Origin: Chrysochromulina tobinii
Lineage: Eukaryota; Haptophyta; Prymnesiales; Chrysochromulinaceae
Reading direction: 5' to 3'
DNA: 10,569 bases
Assembly (NCBI GenBank): GCA_001275005.1
Contig: JWZX01000871.1
Location: 1 to 10,569 of the forward strand
In this document: positions 7,401-10,569 of the stretch, one piece after another
Layout of the letters: each line of letters begins with the position of its first letter
How positions within the stretch are numbered: the stretch's first letter is position 1
Notes under the pieces: generated by a model
Seen by the model: only the letters and a program-made list of their open reading frames with translations
Told to the model about the DNA's origin: nothing
The model's database searches: none
Program-made: the position numbers and the translations under genes

Positions 7401-10056
7401 GGGTCGGATCTCCCATCTCGGCCGAGCTTCTCGATCTCGTCAAGCATGAGCACCTGATGAGGCATGCAATCAGAGGTCATCATCAGAGTAATCGACCGAG
7501 CTTCTCGATCTCGTCAAGCATGAGCACCTGCAATCACAAGAGGTCATCAAGAGGCCATCAAGAGGCCATCAAGAGGTCATTAAGAGGTAATCAAGAGGCC
7601 ATCAGTGGCAACCAAGCTCACCGGATTGCTCGTGCCCGCCCGGCGCAGCGCCTGCGCAATCAGCCCTGGCAACGCGCCCACATATGTGCGTCGATGTCCC
7701 CGGATGTCGGCCGCATCCGACACACCTGATGAGAGGTCATCATCAGAGGTCATCATCAGAGGTCATCACATACCTCCGAGCGAGATGCGCTCAAACCTGA
7801 TGAGGGATGCAATCAGAGGTCATCATCAGAGGTCTTCATCAGAGGTCATCACACACCTCCGAGCGAGATGCGCTCAAACTTGCGCCCGAGTGCACTCGCA
7901 ATCGACTTGCCGAGTGAGGTCTTACCGACGCCGGGGGGGCCAACGAGGCACCTGACGAGGGAGGCAATCAGCGAGGGTCATCAGCGAGGCTCATCAGCGA
8001 ATGTCATCAGCGAGGGTCATCAGCGAGGGTCATCAGCGCACAGGATCGGCCCGCGCGTGTCTTGATGAAGGGAGGCAATCAGACTGATGAGGGAGGCAAT
8101 CAGTCATCACGCACAGGATCGGCCCGCGCGTGTCTTGACGAAGGGAGACGACAGCGAGATACTCGTAGATGCGCCGCTTGACGGAACTCAGGCCATAATG
8201 CTCCTGGTCAAGCACCTGATGAGGGCGGCAATCAGTGGCAATCCGCCGCACTCAGACGTCAGTCATCAGATGCACGCAAGCCATCTGAGTGCCATCTGAT
8301 TTCAATCTGAGTGCAATCTGAGTGCAATCTGGGCGCACCTCGCGCGCGTGGCTCAGGTCGAGCTGATCTTCGGAGGTACGCCCCCACGGCATGGCCGCGA
8401 GCCAATCGAGGTAATTGAGCAGCACCGAGTACTCTGCATGCATGGGCTGCATCTGGCGCAATCTGCGCAGCTCGCGCTCGGCAACGGCGCGCGCCGTGTC
8501 GGGCAGCTGGGCCGTCCTCAGCCGAGCGTGCACCTCGGCGACCTCGTCTTTATCTCCCGCCTCGACCGCCTCAGCTGAAGGGGGGTCTCCTCCGAGCCCA
8601 CTGCCGCCGCCGCCGCCGCCCAGCCCGCCGCCGCGGCCAGCGCCGCCGCCGCCGAGCCCGCGGGCGCCGTGCCGGCCATCCCTGAGGCCGCCTCCCGCGC
8701 CTCCATTGACGAACCCGCCGCCATTGACGAACCCGCCGCCGCCCTCGCGCAGCTTCTGACGAATCGCCATTAGCTGCTGCTTGAGCCACAGCTCGCGCGC
8801 CGTAGCGAGCGCGTCGTCTCGGGCGCCGGTCGTGCGGCCTGGGAGCGTCGTAATGAGCGCGAACCGCCGTGCGAGGTCGAGGCGCCGTAGTGAGCGCATC
8901 AGCTCGAGTTGCCTGTTTAGGATCGAGATCACGAGCTCGGCGCGCTCGCTGATGAGCGCCGTCTCGAGCACTGCCTGCTTCTCGATGGGACTGGCGTCCG
9001 CAGCCGCCGCCAGGCCGTCGACCTGCGAGCCAAGAGGTTATCCGAGATGTCATCAGAGGGGTCATCAGAGAGGTCATCCGAGAGGTTATCCGAGATGTCA
9101 TCAGGGAGGTCATCAGAGAGGCCATCCGAGAGATTATCCGAGATGTCATCAGAGGGGTCATCAGAGAGGTCATCAGAGAGGTCATCCGAGAGGTCATCAG
9201 AGAGGTCATCAGAGAGGCCATCAGAGGTGATCAGGCGGCACTCACCAGCAGCGCGAGCGTGCTCGCATCCATGCGGCCGCCCGAGCGGCGCACGGCGGCG
9301 AGCAGGGAGGCGGCGCCGTGGTGGGCGAGCAGCGACGACGCGCCGTGCTGAGCGTCCTGAGCGTCCTGAGCGTCCGCAGCGCCGCCGCCTTCGAGCTCAG
9401 AGTTCGAATTCGACTCGAGGCCGGACGCGATGGCAGCTAGGGCGCCGTGCTGGAGCGAGCGCAGCACCTGAGGCACGAAAGAAGGGCAGAGGCACTCAGT
9501 GGCACGCCGTCGCACTCACTCGAAGGCCTATCAGTGGCTCTCAGTGGATCGGCGCCGTGCTGGGCACCTCCTGCGCCAGACTGTGCAACGCGAGCCCGTA
9601 GGTCGTCGCGCTCTCGTGATCTAGCTCCGACCCCGGCTCGAAGCGGCGCGCTGTGAGGCGTAGGTAGGGCTTCTCCTGCGCGGTGGCGCCCGCCGGCTCA
9701 AAGGTCAGCCGCTCGACGCCCTGCACCACGATCACGTACACGGCCGCAGCCGAGAGGCCGCTGCCGCCCGCGCCGGCGCCGACCATGGCCTGCGTGACCG
9801 CGCGCACCTCGAGCAGCCGCACCGCCGTGCCGACACGGTGGATGGGCGGCTCTTCGTCGGGCTTGGCGAGCGACACCGCCAAGAGCGCCGCCGACGAGGA
9901 ACGCGCGAGGTCGTCGAGCGGCCCAAAGGGCTGGCCGAGCGCATCGAGGAGCCGTTCGATGAGCGCGACGGAGGAGCGCTTGCCAACGGCGTACGTGGCG
10001 ACCTGCATCGGGAAGAGCACGCGGCGCACCGGGAGCACCGAGAACGTTGCCTCCAT
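4394..10056 (-). CDS. LONP2: Peroxisomal Lon protease, 16 exons
   Basis: ATP-dependent serine protease that unfolds and degrades damaged or misfolded proteins in the peroxisome matrix as a hexamer. Exons, in order: 10056-9568, 9467-9246, 9022-8339, 8215-8115, 7951-7857, 7725-7622, 7453-7382, 7311-7243, 7042-6905, 6684-6490, 5922-5761, 5625-5551, 5459-5259, 5139-4969, 4798-4715, 4573-4394. The total is 1013 aa plus TAA. Every junction keeps the Lon reading frame and is GT-AG; all are phase 0 except introns 4 (phase 2) and 5 (phase 1). Landmarks by residue: Walker A GPPGVGKT 503-510, Walker B LMLDEIEK 567-574, sensor-1 ATAN 617-620, Arg finger in LLDRLEII near 632, sensor-2 GYTREAGLR 682-690, catalytic Ser883 in KDGPSAG and Lys926 in VREK. 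The protein ends SKL, a type 1 peroxisomal signal, and has no mitochondrial presequence; both favour LONP2 over LONP1. It carries two lineage insertions (Gly-rich 331-382; about 45 extra residues before the catalytic Ser). The start ATG is the first codon of the conserved N-domain. Confidence 0.93.
4574..4714 (-). repeat. Lon intron 15 with duplicated 5' splice junction
   Basis: The 3' end of exon 15 and the start of the intron (GATGTGCATGATCTCGCC..GTGATTGCC) are repeated 64 bp further on, with the copy's junction after 4651 (GAA|GTGATT instead of GAG|GTGATT). Removing 4714-4574 joins DLAPE to VKAELTLIW as conserved in Lon. Using the second donor would add frame-breaking sequence with a TAA. 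Confidence 0.85.
4799..4968 (-). repeat. Lon intron 14 with duplicated 3' splice junction
   Basis: The proximal acceptor is CCCTCACAG|GTGCTCGCG (exon 15 starts at 4798). A second copy, CCCTCATCAG|GTGCTCGCG, lies 72 bp upstream (exon edge at 4870). The donor end of the intron (GTGATCTCGCGGCGATC) also resembles the exon start GTGCTCGCGGCGCATC. The filler is ATGATGACCTCTG repeated three times. Confidence 0.8.
5140..5258 (-). repeat. Lon intron 13
   Basis: 119 bp, CAC|GTACGCGTCCCC to CATCATCAG|GTGCACTTCCCC. The first 12 intron bases are similar to the first 12 of exon 14, a possible worn copy. The filler has degenerate CACTGATGGCC units. Splicing yields [13 protein letters not shown]. Confidence 0.75.
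5460..5758 (-). repeat. Lon introns 11 and 12: private short repeats
   Basis: Intron 11 (5760-5626) starts with units of about 11 bp like CGCGCATCTCC, read CATCTCC-CTCGATCTCC-CGCGCATCTCC. Intron 12 (5550-5460) is essentially five 12-bp units of the form ATTGCCTCGCTC/ATGACCACGTCC followed by a TTTCAG acceptor. Exons 12 and 13 are the only two Lon internal exons that do not begin with GT (CTCATC and GCGGCT), and neither intron has an exon-edge copy. Confidence 0.75.
6060..6256 (-). repeat. 28-bp minisatellite, seven copies
   Basis: The plus-strand unit is catcagggagattgtggggaggttggrt, near identical across seven copies, with one copy of 29 bp due to an extra a at about 6201. Read in Lon sense it is a pyrimidine-rich CCAACCTCCCCACAATCTCC with CTGATGA, so each unit resembles a polypyrimidine tract plus branchpoint-like core. 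It sits inside Lon intron 10. Confidence 0.92.
6301..6354. repeat. Nested inverted repeat in Lon intron 10
   Basis: atactaacgca at 6301-6311 is perfectly inverted by tgcgttagtat at 6344-6354. An inner pair, ccagata at 6323-6329 and tatctgg at 6331-6337, forms a near-perfect palindrome in the centre. The two stems could form a hairpin with an internal loop, in DNA or in the pre-mRNA. TACTAAC occurs on both strands because of the symmetry. Confidence 0.8.
6663..6904 (-). repeat. Lon intron 9 with three tandem copies of the 3' splice junction
   Basis: A 63-bp unit spanning the intron 9/exon 10 junction is present three times. GGAGCAG|GTGCGCCAGAGTGG has exon edges at 6810, 6747 and 6684, with repeated CACTGATGACC filler between. 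Only the last copy continues into exon 10 coding sequence (CTGCCTGCGGAC); the upstream two run into TGA after 14 codons. Confidence 0.92.
7003..7242 (-). repeat. Lon intron 8 with duplicated 3' splice junction
   Basis: A 60-bp segment at 7003-7062 (exon 9 start plus intron end) is repeated at 7077-7136 with three mismatches, offset 74 bp. The two acceptors are identical (CCCTCATCAG|GTGCTCTTCC; exon edges 7042 and 7116). Using the distal one leads to a TGA after [14 protein letters not shown], so 7042 is taken as the true exon 9 start. Confidence 0.9.
7284..7383 (-). repeat. Lon intron 7: perfect 30-bp exon duplication flanking a 40-bp insert
   Basis: 7284-7313 and 7354-7383 are identical over 30 bp and separated by 40 bp. 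On the minus strand the first copy read begins AG|GTGCTCGACCCCGCC and supplies the donor, and the second copy is the real start of exon 8. The intron is 7381-7312, 70 bp. Only the 40-bp insert is non-exonic in origin, and it supplies CTGATGATGACC, CTGATTGCC, CTCCCTCATCAG. Confidence 0.93.
7422..7621 (-). repeat. Lon intron 6 with duplicated 3' splice junction
   Basis: 7422-7456 and 7496-7530 are identical over 35 bp (exon 7 start, [11 protein letters not shown] coding), offset 74 bp, separated by a 39-bp insert nearly identical to that in intron 7. The two acceptors are TCATCAG|GTG (7453) and TTGCAG|GTG (7527). The proximal one keeps Walker B in frame without duplication. The rest of the intron is CTCTTGATGGCC-type decamer units. 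Confidence 0.9.
7726..7879 (-). repeat. Lon intron 5 with duplicated exon 5 end
   Basis: The exon 5 end and donor (7855-7879) are repeated at 7772-7796, offset 83 bp; donors are GGAG|GTGTGT and GGAG|GTATGT. The copy also sits behind its own TCATCAG acceptor, so it could in principle behave as a 23-nt microexon; including it shifts the frame. The intron start GTGTGTGATG also matches the exon 6 start GTGTGTCGGATG. Confidence 0.85.
7952..8147 (-). repeat. Lon intron 4 with duplicated exon 4 end
   Basis: 8110-8147 (exon 4 end and donor) is repeated at 8037-8074 with one mismatch, offset 73 bp. The intron (8114-7952) also has five to six 10-12 bp units of the form CGCTGATGACCCT. The acceptor is CCCTCGTCAG|GTGCC. 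The phase 2 junction restores [15 protein letters not shown]. Confidence 0.85.
8216..8338 (-). repeat. Lon intron 3 with 11-bp units
   Basis: 123 bp from GAG|GTGCGC to CCCTCATCAG|GTGCTTGACC. The first half is 11-bp units of the form CAGATTGCACT, then CATCTGATGACTGACG and CACTGATTGCC. No clear exon copy is seen. Confidence 0.8.
9023..9245 (-). repeat. Lon intron 2: 12-bp repeat array
   Basis: 223 bp from CTG|GTGAGT to TGGCTCGCAG|GTCGAC. About fifteen units of 12-13 bp (CTCTGATGACCT, with variants CGGATAAC and TGATGACAT) fill 9031-9233. Because the unit is mostly 12 bp it stays open in several frames and yields spurious repeat-protein ORFs on both strands. Confidence 0.9.
9468..9567 (-). other. 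Lon intron 1
   Basis: 100 bp, GAG|GTGCCCAGC to GTGCCTCAG|GTGCTGCG. The intron start GTGC-CCAGCACGGCGCC resembles the exon 2 start, where GTGC is followed a little later by CCAGCACGGCGCC. This suggests an old, partly deleted copy of the exon 2 edge. A few CACTGATAGGCC-type units follow. Confidence 0.75.
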
Positions 10057-10460
10057 GGTTGTCCCGCTCCTCAGTGCTTGCAGTAAGCGTCACGCTCGGT
10101 CCACGGAAGCAGGAAGTTTTTGTCCAAATTAGGAGGGCAGTCCACATGCAATTGGGGGAACGGGGGAGGGGGGGCAAGTTCAACCCCCCTCTGCACGGGC
10201 GACCATGTACCGGTGCCCGACGAGAAGCTTGATAGTGAGCGTTGGTCGAGGGTCGGCAGCGGCGTGCATGCAGACAAGTAAGTCAAAGTCGCAGTGTCCG
10301 CAGGCGAGGGAGTTAAAACCCCAGGTGCTTACCCTGCCGGGCAAGTGCAGGTGCAGGTGCTAAGTAGAACATCGATGTGTCTGTCGGGGAGCTGGGCGAC
10401 TTGTCATCCGCTGGGCTGCCCATCGCATACAGCTGGCCGTCCCATGGATTATTGTTGATT
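10057..10460. promoter_or_regulatory. Divergent upstream region of Lon, with G-rich tract
   Basis: This holds the Lon promoter and 5' UTR and, if the right-edge ORF is real, a second promoter. I see no TATA box. On the plus strand 10154-10174 carries GGGGG, GGGGG and a run of seven G separated by 1-3 bases, a candidate G-quadruplex. The Lon ATG context is ACAACCATGG. No decamer arrays occur here, unlike in the introns. Confidence 0.4.
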
Positions 10461-10569
10461 ATGCATCGCGCTGTTCTCGCCGCTGCTCTCGCCGCTGCTC
10501 TTGCCGCTGCCGCTCCTCCCGCATCCGGCGCCGCTCCCCTCCCCGCCCCCATGAGCCGCTCCCCTCCCC
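10461..10569 (+). CDS. Possible secretory or targeted protein, N-terminus only
   Basis: From ATG at 10461 the frame is open to the window end (36 codons). It begins [20 protein letters not shown], which looks like a signal peptide: a positive N-region, a hydrophobic Ala/Leu core and small residues before a Pro-rich stretch. In algae such a leader could also be the first part of a plastid-targeting presequence. The low-complexity GC-rich codons make chance possible. Orientation would be divergent from Lon. Function unknown. Confidence 0.4.
   Translation, partial: MHRAVLAAALAAALAAAAPPASGAAPLPAPMSRSPP

Larger units (their letters stand above)
6490..8215 (-). other. LONP2: Lon exons 4-10: AAA+ ATPase module
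   Basis: Exon 4: [20 protein letters not shown]. Exon 5: [18 protein letters not shown] (Walker A) to FERISLGG. Exon 6: [20 protein letters not shown]. Exon 7: [11 protein letters not shown] (Walker B) to AALLE. Exon 8: [18 protein letters not shown]. Exon 9: [20 protein letters not shown] (sensor 1 and Arg finger) to RHLLPRQ. Exon 10: [10 protein letters not shown]...[20 protein letters not shown] (sensor 2). All ATP-binding and hydrolysis residues look intact. Seven small exons (69-195 nt) with repeat-filled introns make this the most fragmented part of the gene. Confidence 0.9.
8339..10056 (-). other. LONP2: Lon exons 1-3: N-terminal substrate-binding domain and coiled-coil arm
   Basis: Exon 1 (163 aa) begins [19 protein letters not shown], the LPxxPLRxxxxFP start of the Lon N-domain, and includes [15 protein letters not shown]. 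Exon 2 (74 aa) continues from LAQE with [17 protein letters not shown]. Exon 3 (228 aa) starts [20 protein letters not shown] and contains [14 protein letters not shown] and [15 protein letters not shown] of the long helices. It also has a Gly-rich insert (residues 331-382, including a tandem FVNGG duplication), which replaces the short acidic linker seen in E. coli Lon. It ends [13 protein letters not shown]...LSHARE. The insert is coded by a GC-extreme tract at 8585-8750. Confidence 0.9.

Noticed and set aside
7496-7527. Duplicated Walker B segment as a real extra exon
   Set aside because: Including it would repeat [11 protein letters not shown] and shift the frame; the proximal copy alone gives a normal Lon.
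8087-8110. Hammerhead ribozyme core (CTGATGAG on the plus strand)
   Set aside because: The matching GAAA core strand and stems are absent near these copies; the motif is just the reverse of the acceptor-side repeat.
9047-9601. Ser/Glu/Arg repeat ORF on plus and Met-Thr-Ser repeat ORF on minus
   Set aside because: Produced by the 12-bp repeat in Lon intron 2, whose period keeps frames open, and by antisense of exon 2.
4394-10056. Bacterial lon pseudogene broken by frameshifts and stops
   Set aside because: Every break coincides with GT-AG boundaries that restore the Lon frame exactly, all motif residues are intact, and the protein ends in SKL.
10313-10552. 79-aa minus ORF starting MGAGRGAAPDAGG
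   Set aside because: Low-complexity Ala/Arg start, antisense to the signal-peptide-like frame, with no recognisable domain.

Overview
This is a nuclear window from a GC-rich, intron-rich unicellular eukaryote, probably a microalga such as a haptophyte; the sequence does not settle the lineage. Evidence for a eukaryote: protein families that read correctly only after removing GT-AG introns, a C-terminal peroxisomal SKL signal on a Lon protease, and long introns made of short tandem repeats. A prokaryotic reading would wrongly see many broken genes.

Layout. (1) Bases 1-698: interior of an intron of a minus-strand gene, almost entirely degenerate 10-bp repeats. (2) 699-1420, minus: first coding exon of an amidohydrolase-2 (TIM-barrel metal hydrolase, lactonase-like) protein; the rest lies beyond base 1. 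(3) 1421-1630: short divergent promoter region with a duplicated start-codon segment. (4) 1631-3460, plus: three-exon ankyrin-repeat gene (492 aa predicted). (5) 3461-4393: convergent intergenic DNA. (6) 4394-10056, minus: a complete 16-exon peroxisomal Lon protease gene (1013 aa predicted) with Lon N-domain, AAA+ ATPase and Ser-Lys protease domains and a terminal SKL. All 15 introns could be placed by conserved Lon sequence and frame. (7) 10057-10460: divergent upstream region with a G-rich tract. (8) 10461-10569, plus: possible start of a secreted or plastid-targeted protein, cut by the window edge.

The striking feature is how the introns are built. Most internal exons start with GT, so splice sites are flanked by AG|GT at both ends. 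At least nine introns carry a tandem duplication, usually offset by 63-83 bp, that spans a splice junction and copies the neighbouring exon edge into the intron. The filler is a short repeat (TCTGATGACC / CTGATTGCC type, 10-12 bp) that always lies in the sense orientation of its host gene, whichever strand that gene is on, and carries a CTGAT branchpoint-like core in every unit. Intron 7 of Lon (70 bp) is the cleanest case: a perfect 30-bp exon duplication supplies the 5' splice site and a 40-bp insert supplies the 3' end. This looks like a locus where introns are gained and remodelled by tandem duplication or introner-like insertion. The genes show no obvious functional link beyond proximity.
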